64,000 nucleotides of DNA from an uncultured Roseovarius sp. (GCA_947499555.1 CANMOU010000001.1:1116001-1180000), one strand, 5' to 3'. Shown: positions 24,193 to 33,150, numbered from the stretch's first letter. The notes: generated by a model not told the origin, from the sequence alone. Program-made: numbers and translations.

Positions 24193-25998
24193 TCAAATAC
24201 TTGCGCGCTTTCGAACATATGTACCAGGGGCCGGAGCCAGTGCAGGATGCTCAGAATCACCCGGCATACGCGCCGCAACCATCGCGCCAGAGCGCTTCTT
24301 CAGCCATGCTTCCCAAGTGGGCCACCAAGAGCCTTCATGCTCTTTTGCACCGGCCAGCCACTCATCCGCAGTGTCCGGCAGGTCCTTGTTCGCATAGAAG
24401 CCGTATTTCTTCTTGCTCGGCGGATTAACGATGCCTGCAATATGACCCGATTCCGAGACAATGAACGTCCGGTCTTTCGATCCGGTCTGCAGGAAACCAC
24501 GATAGCAATCTTTCCAGCGTGCGATGTGATCCGTCTCGCAGGTAATGGCCATGATCGGTACGGTGACGTCCTTAATGTGAACCGTTTCGCCGCACACTTT
24601 CATGCCGTCAGTGACGAATGCGTTCTTCTGACAAAGGTCGCGAAGATACTGCATGGTCATATTGCCCGGCAGGTTCGCCCCATCCCCATTCCAGTAAAGA
24701 AGGTCAAAGGCGGGCGGCGTCTCGCCCATCATGTAGCTGCGGATGGCAGGTGAATAGATAAGGTCGTTGGAGCGTAGAAACGACATGGTGCGCCCCATGA
24801 TGAAAGAGCGCAGCACCCCTTTCTCGGAGACCTCTTTTTCAATGCCATCAACAAAATCATCCTGCAGGAAGGGCACAAACTCTCCCTGCTCGCTGAAATC
24901 GGTCAACGCCGTAAAGAAGGTTGCGGACTTGATCGACTTGTCACCGCGTTTGGCCAGCAGGGCGAGTGTCAGATGCAGCGTCGTCCCCGCAATACAATAC
25001 CCAACCGCGTTCACTTGCTTCTCACCGGTGATCGCCTTCGCCTCGCGGATCGCGGTGAGATAGCCCTCTTCGATGTAGTCATCCATTGAAACGTCCGAAT
25101 AGGACGCGTCTGGATTGATCCAGCTGACCACGAAAAGCGTGTAACCCTGATCGGTGATCCATTTGATCAGGCTGTTTTCCTGCTTGAGATCGAGGATGTA
25201 GAACTTGTTGATCCACGGCGGAAAAATGATGACAGGCGTCTTGTGCACCTGCTTTGTCGTCGGCGTGTACTGGATCAGTTCCATCATCTTGTTGCGGTAA
25301 ATGACCTCACCCTCGGTCACCGCGACGTTCTTGCCCAGTTCGAACGCCTCTTCATCGCAAAGCCGCACAACCATTTCGCCATTGTTGGCCTCAAGATCGG
25401 CCACGAGATTCTCAAGCCCTTTCACAAGGCTCTCGCCTTCGGTCGCAACCGCTTTTTCAAGCGCATCTGGGTTCGTGCCGAGGAAATTCGTCGGGCTCAT
25501 CATGTCGATGATCTGCGTTGCGAAATATTGCAGTCGCTGCCTGTCCTTCGCTTCGAGATTGTCGGCCTCTTGTACGGCCTGCTCAATCGCCTGCTTGTTC
25601 AGCGCATATTGGTGCTTGATATAGCTGAAATAGGGATGAGTATTCCAAAGCGGGTTGGAGAACCTTTTGTCGCCCTGCAGCGGATCATCCTCGCCGTTCT
25701 CCGTCGGCACCGGCGCGCCTTGGGCAATGCTTTGTTGCGCCTCGATGAAATGACGGACGGATTTTCCCCAATATTCGAGCTGCTGTTCGTATACCTTGCC
25801 GGGGTTCTCCACCAGGGATTTCCAATAAGAACCAGCTGCCTTTACGAAAATATCCTGTGACGGTCCGTTCAGCTCTGGCGTGGCAGGCGTGCGCGCAGAA
25901 AGGGCCTGCACAAGTCGCTGCGACAAGGTTTCGACCCGCTCCAGATTGGCGCTCATCCGATCAAGATTCGAATTCTCAACATTGTCTTGCGTTGCCAT
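24193..25998 (-). CDS. phaC: Class I polyhydroxyalkanoate synthase
   Basis: This enzyme polymerises (R)-3-hydroxyacyl-CoA into PHA at the granule surface. The 601-residue protein has an N-terminal domain and an alpha/beta hydrolase-type catalytic domain. The lipase-like box is GYCIAGT with Cys335; the family allows Gly or Ala at the fifth position. Other conserved parts are FPPWINKFYILDL, LFVVSWINPD, an Asp in AITCETDHIARWKD and the catalytic His in SESGHIAGIVNPP. I choose ATG 25998 (MATQDNVENSN); an in-frame ATG at 26010 is the alternative. phaZ is divergent. A PhaR-type site lies about 25 bases upstream. It ends before phaP on the same strand. Confidence 0.95.
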   Translation of the reverse strand: MATQDNVENSNLDRMSANLERVETLSQRLVQALSARTPATPELNGPSQDIFVKAAGSYWKSLVENPGKVYEQQLEYWGKSVRHFIEAQQSIAQGAPVPTENGEDDPLQGDKRFSNPLWNTHPYFSYIKHQYALNKQAIEQAVQEADNLEAKDRQRLQYFATQIIDMMSPTNFLGTNPDALEKAVATEGESLVKGLENLVADLEANNGEMVVRLCDEEAFELGKNVAVTEGEVIYRNKMMELIQYTPTTKQVHKTPVIIFPPWINKFYILDLKQENSLIKWITDQGYTLFVVSWINPDASYSDVSMDDYIEEGYLTAIREAKAITGEKQVNAVGYCIAGTTLHLTLALLAKRGDKSIKSATFFTALTDFSEQGEFVPFLQDDFVDGIEKEVSEKGVLRSFIMGRTMSFLRSNDLIYSPAIRSYMMGETPPAFDLLYWNGDGANLPGNMTMQYLRDLCQKNAFVTDGMKVCGETVHIKDVTVPIMAITCETDHIARWKDCYRGFLQTGSKDRTFIVSESGHIAGIVNPPSKKKYGFYANKDLPDTADEWLAGAKEHEGSWWPTWEAWLKKRSGAMVAARMPGDSEHPALAPAPGTYVRKRASI

Positions 25999-26021
25999 TT
26001 CACCATTCATCCCGTATTTTT

Positions 26022-26032
26022 CTGCTATGCAG
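26022..26032. promoter_or_regulatory. PhaR-type operator upstream of phaC
   Basis: CTGC-TAT-GCAG matches the CTGC-N3-GCAG pattern, and the wider GCTATG-CAG-CATAGC (26024-26038) is a 6-bp-arm palindrome. On the minus strand it includes TATGCT, a plausible -10 box of phaC. Confidence 0.6.
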
Positions 26033-26047
26033 CATAGCGGCGCAGCG

Positions 26048-26061
26048 CGTAACCTGTTACG
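26048..26061. promoter_or_regulatory. Palindrome CGTAAC-CT-GTTACG between phaC and phaZ
   Basis: A 14-bp palindrome with 6-bp arms in the divergent intergenic region. It does not fit the PhaR pattern and could be the operator of another regulator. An additional inverted repeat, GTCGCAG (26095-26101) and CTGCGAC (26112-26118), lies closer to phaZ. Confidence 0.45.
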
Positions 26062-26156
26062 TATCGAGTCGCCGCGTGCCCCGGATATAAGACCGTCGCA
26101 GCCAAATGTGACTGCGACGAATAGAACCGGGGCGCTCAGGTCAAAGGAGTAACGAT

Positions 26157-27455
26157 ATGCGCTACATGTTGACGTATGACCTGATGGAAACGACGCGCAA
26201 TATGAACCAGTGGCTCGGCGCGACAGCGCTATCCATGGCATCTTATCCCATTTTCAGCATGGCACCAAACCCTGCGTTCCAATGGATGGCTGCATGGGGA
26301 GAGGTGACAGAGCGCACGTTCCAGAGGATGGTGACAAAACCCGACTGGGGCATCGAATCGATCACCGGTCAGGATGGCCGCGACCATCTGATCAAAATAG
26401 AGACCGTTGTCGAAAAACCCTTTGGCGATTTGATCCATTTTGATGTGCAAGGCCGCGACGAAATGGACCGTCGGGTTCTGCTTGTTGCGCCGATGTCAGG
26501 ACATTACGCGACACTTCTGCGCTCGACCGTGAAGTCGATGCTGCCCGATTGCGAGGTCTATGTCACCGACTGGCACAATGCACGCGATATCCCCGTGTCG
26601 GCCGGAAAGTTCGATATCGAGGACTATACACTTTACCTGATGGACTTCATGCGCGAGCTTGGCAGTGACTTGCATGTCATCGCCATCTGTCAGCCCGCGC
26701 CTCTGACACTGGCCGCAACGGCCTATCTGGCCGAGCTTGACCCAGACGCACAGCCCCGCTCTTTGACGCTGATTGGCGGACCGATCGATCCAAACGCCGC
26801 ACCGACCGAAGTCACGGATTTCGGTCACCGTGTTGCGATGGGCCAGCTTGAAGAAACCATGATCCAGCGCGTGGGGTTCAAATATAAGGGCGTGGGCCGC
26901 ATGGTCTATCCCGGCCTTTTGCAACTGGCATCTTTCATGTCGATGAATGCCGACCGTCACAGCAAGGCCTTTCTGAACCAGATCTCGCGCGTCGCCCAAG
27001 GCGACGCCAGTGATCGAGACCCGCACAACAAATTCTATGATGAATATCTCGCCGTCATGGACATGCCGGCTGAATTTTACCTCTCAACGGTAGAGCGTAT
27101 CTTCAAGGCGGGTGAGATCGCCCAGAACGAATTCGTCGTTGCAGGCCATAAGGTCGATATAGGCGCCATTACACGGGTGGCGGTGAAAACCGTTGAAGGC
27201 GGCAAGGATGACATCTCGGCCCCCGGCCAATGCGTCGCCGCACTTGATCTTCTGACCGGCCTGCCCGATCACATGAAAGCCAGTTATCTGGAACCAGAAG
27301 CGGGCCATTACGGTATTTTCGCCGGGCGCTCGTGGCGCAATAACATTCGGCCTCTGGTGCTGGATTTCATTGACGCCAATTCCGAGGCACCTGCGAAACG
27401 CGCACGCACCGCACCGAAAAAGGCGCGCAAGGCCCGGAAAATCGCCGCCGAGTAA
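26157..27455 (+). CDS. phaZ: Intracellular PHA depolymerase
   Basis: This enzyme mobilises stored PHA by hydrolysing or thiolysing it at the granule. The 432-residue protein starts MRYMLTYDLMETTRNMNQWLGATALSMASYPIFSMAPNPA, typical of PhaZ1-type depolymerases. The likely nucleophile is Cys178 in VIAICQPAPLTLAA. A basic tail (AKRARTAPKKARKARKIAAE) may bind granules or nucleic acid. ATG 26157 follows AAAGGAG. The gene is divergent from phaC across a 158-base region with three palindromes. It converges on a short alpha/beta hydrolase gene. Confidence 0.93.
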   Translation: MRYMLTYDLMETTRNMNQWLGATALSMASYPIFSMAPNPAFQWMAAWGEVTERTFQRMVTKPDWGIESITGQDGRDHLIKIETVVEKPFGDLIHFDVQGRDEMDRRVLLVAPMSGHYATLLRSTVKSMLPDCEVYVTDWHNARDIPVSAGKFDIEDYTLYLMDFMRELGSDLHVIAICQPAPLTLAATAYLAELDPDAQPRSLTLIGGPIDPNAAPTEVTDFGHRVAMGQLEETMIQRVGFKYKGVGRMVYPGLLQLASFMSMNADRHSKAFLNQISRVAQGDASDRDPHNKFYDEYLAVMDMPAEFYLSTVERIFKAGEIAQNEFVVAGHKVDIGAITRVAVKTVEGGKDDISAPGQCVAALDLLTGLPDHMKASYLEPEAGHYGIFAGRSWRNNIRPLVLDFIDANSEAPAKRARTAPKKARKARKIAAE

Positions 27456-27466
27456 GCGCTTGATTT

Positions 27467-28213
27467 TTACGAGGCAAGCTTCGTTTCGACCCGCACCATC
27501 TTGTTGCGCAAAACCAGCGGCTGCTTGATCCAGGCCCGCAAGGCGGCGGTCACGGCGTCGGGCGTTTCCAGTGTTGGAAGGTGCCCGGCATCACGCAAAA
27601 TCGCCAGATCGGCATGGGGGATCATCCCGGCCATAAACTCGTGCCGCTTGACCGGCGTCAGCGTGTCATGCTCACCGCACATCACCAGTGCCGGAACCGA
27701 GCATTTGCGCAACGTTGCCTGATAATCGCGGCGCCGCTGCAAAGCGCGCGCCTGCCGAATGATCGCCTCACAGCCAACATTTTCGGCCATTTTGGCCACC
27801 AGATTCAAAACGCTTGTCCGCTCTGGCCCAGGCGCCAGATACTCGGGCCGCACGATGCTGGCCGCGGCCTGATCGAGAAGACCGGCCTTCAATTTGGTGA
27901 TGAGCGGCTCGTAATCAGCCGCGCTTTGGGGTGTTTCCGGCAGCGAATTCGTGTCCATCAGCGCAATCCGCGTGACCCGTTCCGGCGCGCGGCGCAACAG
28001 TTCCATCGCAACGATGCCGCCCATCGAAAGCCCGGCCAGCGCAAATTTCATCGGCAGCTGATCCAGAAGACGCGAGGCGATTTCCTCGATCCGGTCGCCA
28101 CCCGTGACCGGGGCAACCATAACCGCGATATCACGGCTGAGCGCCGTCACCTGTGGGCCAAACAAACGTGCATCACACATCATGCCCGGCAGAAAAACCA
28201 AGGGCTCTTGCAT
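27467..28213 (-). CDS. Alpha/beta hydrolase
   Basis: A 248-residue soluble alpha/beta hydrolase. The nucleophile elbow is LAGLSMGGIVAME with Ser, the acid is in VMCGEHDTLTPVKRHEF, and the catalytic His is in LRDAGHLPTLETPD. The oxyanion-hole loop is FLPGMMCDARLF. Its stop lies 12 bases from the convergent phaZ stop. A PHA-related esterase role is possible but only suggested by neighbourhood. No signal peptide. Confidence 0.88.
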   Translation of the reverse strand: MQEPLVFLPGMMCDARLFGPQVTALSRDIAVMVAPVTGGDRIEEIASRLLDQLPMKFALAGLSMGGIVAMELLRRAPERVTRIALMDTNSLPETPQSAADYEPLITKLKAGLLDQAAASIVRPEYLAPGPERTSVLNLVAKMAENVGCEAIIRQARALQRRRDYQATLRKCSVPALVMCGEHDTLTPVKRHEFMAGMIPHADLAILRDAGHLPTLETPDAVTAALRAWIKQPLVLRNKMVRVETKLAS

Positions 28214-28337
28214 TGTCGGAGTTCCTTACTGCTCTGGAAACTTGCCTATTATTTTTCTTTGAGACTGCCATGCACACGGCAAAAATCAAGGCCTCTCGAC
28301 AGGCCTGTGGAACAATCAACCTTAAAAGAGAGGATAA

Positions 28338-28448
28338 ATGCAACACTCTGCCCCTGCCCTGGGCTGGCACGTCATTTCGCAGGTTTTTCAGGGCACTAGG
28401 CAGTCAAAGCACGGGCCTAACCTGCCGAAGTGTCACGCGCGGACGTGA
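28338..28448 (+). CDS. Possible small ORF, 36 residues
   Basis: ATG 28338 is preceded by GAGAGG at a suitable distance and opens a 36-codon frame beginning MQHSAPALGWHVISQVFQG and ending in a basic stretch. Its last 32 bases overlap the convergent hydrolase gene. No homologue is known to me. The site and frame are the only evidence. Confidence 0.15.
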   Translation: MQHSAPALGWHVISQVFQGTRQSKHGPNLPKCHART

Positions 28449-29196
28449 CAGCGCGCGCCAAGACCTCTTCCACAGCACGCTCGATCATCAAAAGACAATC
28501 AGGGTCGGAGAATCGGTGATCCGCGCCCTTTACAAGGGTCAATCGCAAATCCTCACCTGTCGCATGCTCTAGCAGCCTTAGCGCCACAGACTTATCCACA
28601 TCGGCATCCGCCGTGCCCTGCAGGAACCGCACCGGAAAGGGCAATTCTAGCGCGTCGCGCAACACAAGGTTTTGCCGCCCTTCCTCGATCAGCTTGGCGG
28701 TGATGATGTAAGGCTCGCCATACTCGCTGGGCAGCGCAACCTGCCCTTTTTCGGCCAGCTCGGTCTTTTCTTCCTCGGAAAATCCGGCCCACATCGAATC
28801 TTCGGTAAAGTCTGGCGCCGCTGCGATGGTGACAAGTCCGGCAAGACGGTCTGGCATGGCACGCGCTGTCAGAAGCGATATCCATCCTCCCATCGAAGAG
28901 CCCACCAAAACCTGCGGGCCACGCGTCAGAGCGTCAATCACCGCGCGCGCATCCGCCACCCAGTCGCCAATACAGCCATCGGTGAAGGCCTCTGAACTTT
29001 CGCCGTGGCCTGAATAGTCAAACCGCAGAAACGCCCGCCCGGTGCGGCGCGCCCAGTCTTCCAGGTAAACCGCCTTGGTGCCCTCCATGTCAGATTTGAA
29101 GCCACCAAGGAACACCACGCCCGGCCCGTCACCTACCGTGAGATGATAGGCCAGCCGCCTACCCTGCGGTGATGTCAGAAACTGCGTGTCGCCCAT
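28417..29196 (-). CDS. Alpha/beta hydrolase (serine-type)
   Basis: A 259-residue soluble hydrolase. The nucleophile elbow is LVGSSMGGWISLL. The region DYSGHGESSEAF is the substrate-binding lid entry found in monoacylglycerol-lipase-like enzymes, and the late KGADHRFSDPDCL contains the catalytic His. The start MGDTQFLTSPQGRRLAYHLT has the typical lead strand. It is not adjacent to PHA genes by operon structure and its substrate is unknown. Confidence 0.88.
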   Translation of the reverse strand: MGDTQFLTSPQGRRLAYHLTVGDGPGVVFLGGFKSDMEGTKAVYLEDWARRTGRAFLRFDYSGHGESSEAFTDGCIGDWVADARAVIDALTRGPQVLVGSSMGGWISLLTARAMPDRLAGLVTIAAAPDFTEDSMWAGFSEEEKTELAEKGQVALPSEYGEPYIITAKLIEEGRQNLVLRDALELPFPVRFLQGTADADVDKSVALRLLEHATGEDLRLTLVKGADHRFSDPDCLLMIERAVEEVLARAVTSARDTSAG

Positions 29197-29624
29197 TGAA
29201 ACCCTGCCCTGATCCTGTCAGCGCAGCTTTGTCCGAAGGACGATGGCATGCAAGCCGCAATCGGCATGCATTACATGATCGAGCCGATGATCCGTTCGAT
29301 CCGGTTTAGTGGAAAGGACCGCTCATGTCCCGGACGGTCTTCGATGGCGGTCCTGGGAAAGCCCTGCCATGCCTCTGACGCGGTCTGCGCCTGATCGCCT
29401 GCATCATTTCCGCCAGTTTGGTACTGGGTGTTTGTTTCGTCTCTGGCCATTGCCTGTGTCCAGCTTGAAATCCGCAAATCAGAGCGCTCGGAAGCACCCA
29501 TATTTCAAGAGCTAACAGAGATGGAAAATAATGAAAATATCTTTTTATTTCATTTTGTTACGGTGAACAATTGCATACGATCGAAGACTGAAAAAGACGA
29601 TTGCATGCCATGCGCAGAGGCCCA
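29197..29624. other. Gene-poor stretch with one doubtful small ORF
   Basis: About 430 bases between the hydrolase start and the terminator at 29625. The middle part (29500-29600) is AT-rich. A minus-strand frame (29271-29450) could encode 59 residues beginning MARDETNTQY and ending RIIGSIM, but no good ribosome binding site precedes it. I see no RNA gene or repeat here. Confidence 0.3.
29271..29450 (-). CDS. Doubtful small hypothetical protein
   Basis: A 59-residue hydrophilic frame (MARDETNTQYQTGGNDAGDQ onward) with no recognisable domain. The ATG at 29450 lacks a clear purine-rich site. The amino acid composition is not obviously that of an antisense shadow, which is the only reason to list it. 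Confidence 0.2.
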   Translation of the reverse strand: MARDETNTQYQTGGNDAGDQAQTASEAWQGFPRTAIEDRPGHERSFPLNRIERIIGSIM

Positions 29625-29654
29625 AGAAAAAGGGGACATGCCATGCATGTCCCC
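29625..29654 (-). terminator. Rho-independent terminator of the 29681-29926 gene
   Basis: GGGGACATG (29632-29640) pairs perfectly with CATGTCCCC (29646-29654) over a 5-base loop. On the minus strand it is followed by TTTTTCTT. Its position 27 bases after the small gene's stop supports that gene being real. Confidence 0.8.
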
Positions 29655-29680
29655 AGTTCATCCGTTTAAGGACCTTGAAT

Positions 29681-29926
29681 TCAACCGCTCACATAAGGCG
29701 CGTTCTTTGGTCGGTAGAATACCTTCTGATTATGAAGCCTGCCCAAAAGATCATGGATCTGACGCATGGACGCGTCTGTCTTTTGGGTTTGCTCACATAA
29801 CTTTGGGCTAGGAGCTCCCTCGGCGATCAAATTGCTTGCGAGCTCAGTTTTTGAGCGCCGCAAGGCGTCTTCGATCAGCTCCATATCTTCCACCGACAAC
29901 TGAAAATCGACATTGTACCGTGCCAT
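29681..29926 (-). CDS. Small conserved-looking hypothetical protein
   Basis: An 81-residue soluble protein, MARYNVDFQLSVEDMELIEDALRRSKTEL at the start, with charged helical character and a C-terminal IHDLLGRLHNQKVFYRPKN. ATG 29926 follows GGGAGAGG; an earlier ATG at 29953 adds nine residues without a site. It has its own hairpin terminator downstream, so it is an independent transcript. I do not recognise a family. Residues resemble a short helix-turn-helix-free regulator or antitoxin-sized protein, but no toxin partner is adjacent. Confidence 0.6.
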   Translation of the reverse strand: MARYNVDFQLSVEDMELIEDALRRSKTELASNLIAEGAPSPKLCEQTQKTDASMRQIHDLLGRLHNQKVFYRPKNAPYVSG

Positions 29927-30264
29927 TCTCACGCCTCTCCCGCTTGATAACATAATCTAATCGCACATTAGCTTAAGGTGAACATACGAAAAAACCGCGC
30001 GAGGTAAAGGGAAAAAACGCATTTTTCTTCAATGAGTTACTGCGGCTATGGAATACTATGGGATACCGAGTTCTGCATACTTTTGCACACGGAAAATATC
30101 GCCTTCGCTAAGCAATTGTTAACACTTGAGGACCACGCGCCATATTGCCGGACCAAATCAATCCCGCCCGCTTGACTTGTTACGCTGGCAAGGTCACAAG
30201 CAGCGCACATATTTTTCGCAACCGGGCGTTTCGTGGGCGCCAAACCGACGAGGAGAGCCGTATC
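29927..30264. other. Divergent intergenic region upstream of thrS
   Basis: About 340 AT-rich bases between two divergent genes, which must hold both promoters. CTTGACTTG near 30172 and A/T-rich patches near 29950-30040 are candidate promoter elements, but no clear -35/-10 pair stands out. The region ends with the AGGAGAG ribosome binding site of thrS. I see no tRNA, T-box-like element or repeat. Confidence 0.35.
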
Positions 30265-32211
30265 ATGGCCCAAATCTCTCTGACATTTCCCGATGGCAAC
30301 GCGCGTCAATACGTGGCAGGAATCACCCCTGCCGAAGTGGCGGCGGACATTTCCAATTCGCTGGCCAAGAAGGCGATCTCGGCCCATGTGGATGGCCAGC
30401 ACTGGGATTTGCAATGGCCGATTGACGCCGACGCCAGTATCGCCATCAACACCATGAAGGACGAGGCCGCCGCCAATGAGCTTGTGCGCCACGACCTCGC
30501 GCATATCATGGCGCGCGCGGTGCAGGAGATCTGGCCCGACACCAAGGTCACCATCGGTCCGGTGATCGAAAACGGTTGGTATTACGACTTTGACCGGGAC
30601 GAGCCGTTCACCCCCGAAGATCTTGGCCTCATCGAGAAGAAGATGAAAGAGATCATCAACCTGCGCGACGCTGTTCGCACGGAAATCTGGCCGCGAGAAA
30701 AGGCGATCAGGCATTACCACGACAATAATGAGCCCTATAAGGTTGAACTGATCGAGGCCATCCCCGGCAATGAGCCCTTGCGCATGTACTGGCACGGAGA
30801 CTGGCAGGATCTCTGCCGTGGGCCGCATCTGCAACATACCGGCCAGGTGCCGGCGGACGCGTTCAAACTGATGTCCATCGCCGGGGCCTATTGGCGTGGC
30901 GACAGCGACCGCGCCATGCTGCAACGCATCTACGGCGTGGCCTTCACCGGCAAGGAAAAGCTCAAGGAATACCTGACCTTCCTTGAGGAAGCCGAGAAAC
31001 GCGACCACCGCCGCCTTGGCCGCGAGATGGACCTGTTTCACATGCAGGAAGAGGCCCCCGGTCAGGTGTTCTGGCATCCCAATGGCTGGACCGTTTACAC
31101 CGAACTTCAGGACTATATGCGCCGCAAACAACGCGCAGGTGGCTATAAAGAGATCAACACGCCGCAGGTAGTGGACCGAAAACTGTGGGAGGCCTCGGGC
31201 CACTGGGACAAGTACCAGGAACACATGTTCATCGTCGAGGTCGAGGAAGAGCATGCGCGCGAAAAAGCAATCAACGCGCTGAAGCCGATGAACTGCCCCT
31301 GCCATGTACAGGTGTTCAATCAGGGCCTGAAATCCTATCGCGACCTGCCCTTGCGGTTTGCCGAATTCGGGTCCTGCTCGCGCTATGAACCCTCGGGCGC
31401 GCTCCACGGGATCATGCGCGTGCGTGGGTTCACACAAGATGACGCGCATATCTTTTGTACCGAGGAACAGATCGAGGCGGAATGCGCCCGCTTCATCAAC
31501 TTCCTCGCTGAAATCTATGCCGATCTGGGGTTCCCGGAATTTGAGATCAAATTCGCCACACGGCCTGAAAAGCGCGTGGGATCAGATGAGTCATGGGATC
31601 ATGTCGAAGGGGCGCTGGAAGGTGCGATCAAAGCCACCGGCCGAACCTTCACGCTGGAACCCGGCGATGGGGCATTTTACGGGCCGAAGCTTGATTTCTA
31701 CCTCACTGATGCCATCGGTCGTGTCTGGCAATGCGGCACTTTTCAGGTGGACCCGAACCTGCCGGAACGCCTTGGGGCCACCTATATTGCGCCCGATGGC
31801 TCAAAACAGCGGCCTTACATGCTGCACCGTGCTACGCTGGGATCATTTGAGCGATTTATCGGCATTTTGATCGAAAACTCCGCTGGTCGCCTGCCCTTCT
31901 GGCTGGCCCCGCGTCAGGTTGTGGTTGCGCCGATTATTTCCGAGGCCAACGATTATGCCGAAGAAGTGGTCACCACCCTGCGTGCTGCCGGTGTGCGGGC
32001 CGAGGCCGATTTGCGCAATGAAAAGATCAACTACAAGGTCCGCGAACACTCGGTCGGCAAGGTGCCAGTCATTCTGGCCGTTGGGATGCGCGAGGTCGAG
32101 GACAAGACCGTCACAGTGCGGCGTCTGGGGGAAAAGCAGACCTCGGTTCAGCCATTGACAGATGTCGCCGAGGCGCTTTCGAAAGAGGCCACCCCACCCG
32201 ATCGCGTTTGA
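30265..32211 (+). CDS. thrS: Threonyl-tRNA synthetase
   Basis: A class II aminoacyl-tRNA synthetase that charges tRNA-Thr. The 648-residue protein has the TGS domain ([30 protein letters not shown]), the editing/alanyl-like domain with [16 protein letters not shown] and the catalytic core with [48 protein letters not shown] and the C-terminal anticodon domain ending in [19 protein letters not shown] 30265 follows AGGAGAG; the frame is open further upstream but lacks family character. Single gene, convergent to the membrane protein downstream. Confidence 0.97.
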   Translation: MAQISLTFPDGNARQYVAGITPAEVAADISNSLAKKAISAHVDGQHWDLQWPIDADASIAINTMKDEAAANELVRHDLAHIMARAVQEIWPDTKVTIGPVIENGWYYDFDRDEPFTPEDLGLIEKKMKEIINLRDAVRTEIWPREKAIRHYHDNNEPYKVELIEAIPGNEPLRMYWHGDWQDLCRGPHLQHTGQVPADAFKLMSIAGAYWRGDSDRAMLQRIYGVAFTGKEKLKEYLTFLEEAEKRDHRRLGREMDLFHMQEEAPGQVFWHPNGWTVYTELQDYMRRKQRAGGYKEINTPQVVDRKLWEASGHWDKYQEHMFIVEVEEEHAREKAINALKPMNCPCHVQVFNQGLKSYRDLPLRFAEFGSCSRYEPSGALHGIMRVRGFTQDDAHIFCTEEQIEAECARFINFLAEIYADLGFPEFEIKFATRPEKRVGSDESWDHVEGALEGAIKATGRTFTLEPGDGAFYGPKLDFYLTDAIGRVWQCGTFQVDPNLPERLGATYIAPDGSKQRPYMLHRATLGSFERFIGILIENSAGRLPFWLAPRQVVVAPIISEANDYAEEVVTTLRAAGVRAEADLRNEKINYKVREHSVGKVPVILAVGMREVEDKTVTVRRLGEKQTSVQPLTDVAEALSKEATPPDRV

Positions 32212-32217
32212 ACGGAG

Positions 32218-32586
32218 TTAAAAATGGGCTTTTGGTTCGTCCGGCTTGCCCGCCGCCACGGCCAGAAGCCCGCCCAGCGCTGTAAACCCTATCGGGAACA
32301 TGGTGAAAACGCCAAAGCCAAAAGTGTACCCCATCATCGCCGCAGAGATTAGCATCAGGATACCGCCCCAAAGCGCCCGGATGCGGGCCATGGCACCACC
32401 GGCAATCGCCAGGATCGGGGCCAGAAAACTGACGGCGCGGATCAGCCCTTCGCGGTCAACTTGTTCCGCAAGGCCGTCGATTTCGCCATACTCGCGGATG
32501 ACTTCCGTGTATCCAAAGCTGAAAAACCCCACGATCAGGGCCAGAACCCCACCGATAATTCCAAGAACAAGCGCCGCATTCCGCAT
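32218..32586 (-). CDS. Small membrane protein with four hydrophobic segments
   Basis: A 122-residue integral membrane protein. Hydrophobic segments: AALVLGIIGGVLALIVGFFSFGY, LIRAVSFLAPILAIAGGAMA, ALWGGILMLISAAMMGYTFGFGVFTMF and PIGFTALGGLLAVAAG. No catalytic motif is visible. Its 5' end lies 49 bases from the repaired end of the ArsC-like gene on the same strand, so the two may form one transcript. Function unknown; the composition resembles DUF4064-like small proteins. Confidence 0.65.
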   Translation of the reverse strand: MRNAALVLGIIGGVLALIVGFFSFGYTEVIREYGEIDGLAEQVDREGLIRAVSFLAPILAIAGGAMARIRALWGGILMLISAAMMGYTFGFGVFTMFPIGFTALGGLLAVAAGKPDEPKAHF

Positions 32587-32634
32587 TTTGCGTCTCCGTT
32601 TTCGTGCCAGACCCGATGTATGACACCCTCATCC

Positions 32635-32947
32635 TCACGCCAAGGCCGATTGTACGTCTTTGCTCCAACCCAGAAAAAAATTCCCCGTCTTTCTCGATCA
32701 GCGGGCGCTTCATCAAAGTCGGGTGTTCGGACAAAAGCGTCAGAGCAGGCTTCGTGCGTTCACTCGCACTGAGTCCCCGCCAGGTGGTTGATCTGGTGTT
32801 GAGCAACGCATCGCCCAAACGCGCGTAGGCGGATTCCAGCACGTCTGCAGGCACGCCATCCTCGCGCACATCACAAAATTGTGCATCTGGCAGCAATTTC
32901 AGCGCCTTACGGCACGTATCACATGTTTTTAAACCGTAAAGTTTCAT
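32635..32947 (-). pseudogene. ArsC/Spx-family protein with one-base frameshift (as read)
   Basis: The gene starts MKLYGLKTCDTCRKALKLLPDAQF with CxxC at residues 9 and 12, and continues to LMKRPLIEKDGEFF, the conserved part of the ArsC/YffB thioredoxin-fold family. Then a run of seven A (32674-32680 on the plus strand) shifts the frame; as read the protein runs on for about 70 unrelated residues over the neighbouring gene. Removing one A restores LGWSKDVQSALA and a stop at 32635, giving 103 residues with a normal family end. So the locus is either a sequencing error, a programmed slip site or a real recent mutation. Related proteins are arsenate reductase-like or Spx-like. Confidence 0.8.
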
Positions 32948-33089
32948 ACCAATCCGCCTAAAAAATCACGTCTGACACTGTGTTTACCGGTCTGTCACGG
33001 GGGTTTCACTTGCTTTTTACCGACCATGCCCAATCTTTTTAGCCGTGGTCTGGGCTTGTTCTTGCCTGTCCGGCTTTGGCCTTGTGAGA

Positions 33090-33150
33090 AAACCCATGTC
33101 GACATGGCCCGGCATATCCGGGGAATTTGAAGTCATGAAGGAGAAGCGGA
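33090..33150 (+). promoter_or_regulatory. Structured leader of cspA
   Basis: The 5' region before cspA contains the 12-bp palindrome CATGTCGACATG (about 33096-33107) followed closely by the stem CCCGG-CATAT-CCGGG. The GGAGAAGCGGA site precedes ATG 33151. Cold-shock mRNAs often have structured leaders with thermosensing function. The structure here is short and its role is inferred. Confidence 0.35.

Noticed and set aside
25161-25175. TTTGATCAGG inside phaC as a third copy of the gamma-glutamyl palindrome
   Set aside because: It keeps only part of the left half-site and lies in coding sequence.
32456-32947. The ArsC-like frame as a full 163-residue protein
   Set aside because: The last 70 residues have no family character and overlap the neighbouring gene; the one-base shift explains it better.
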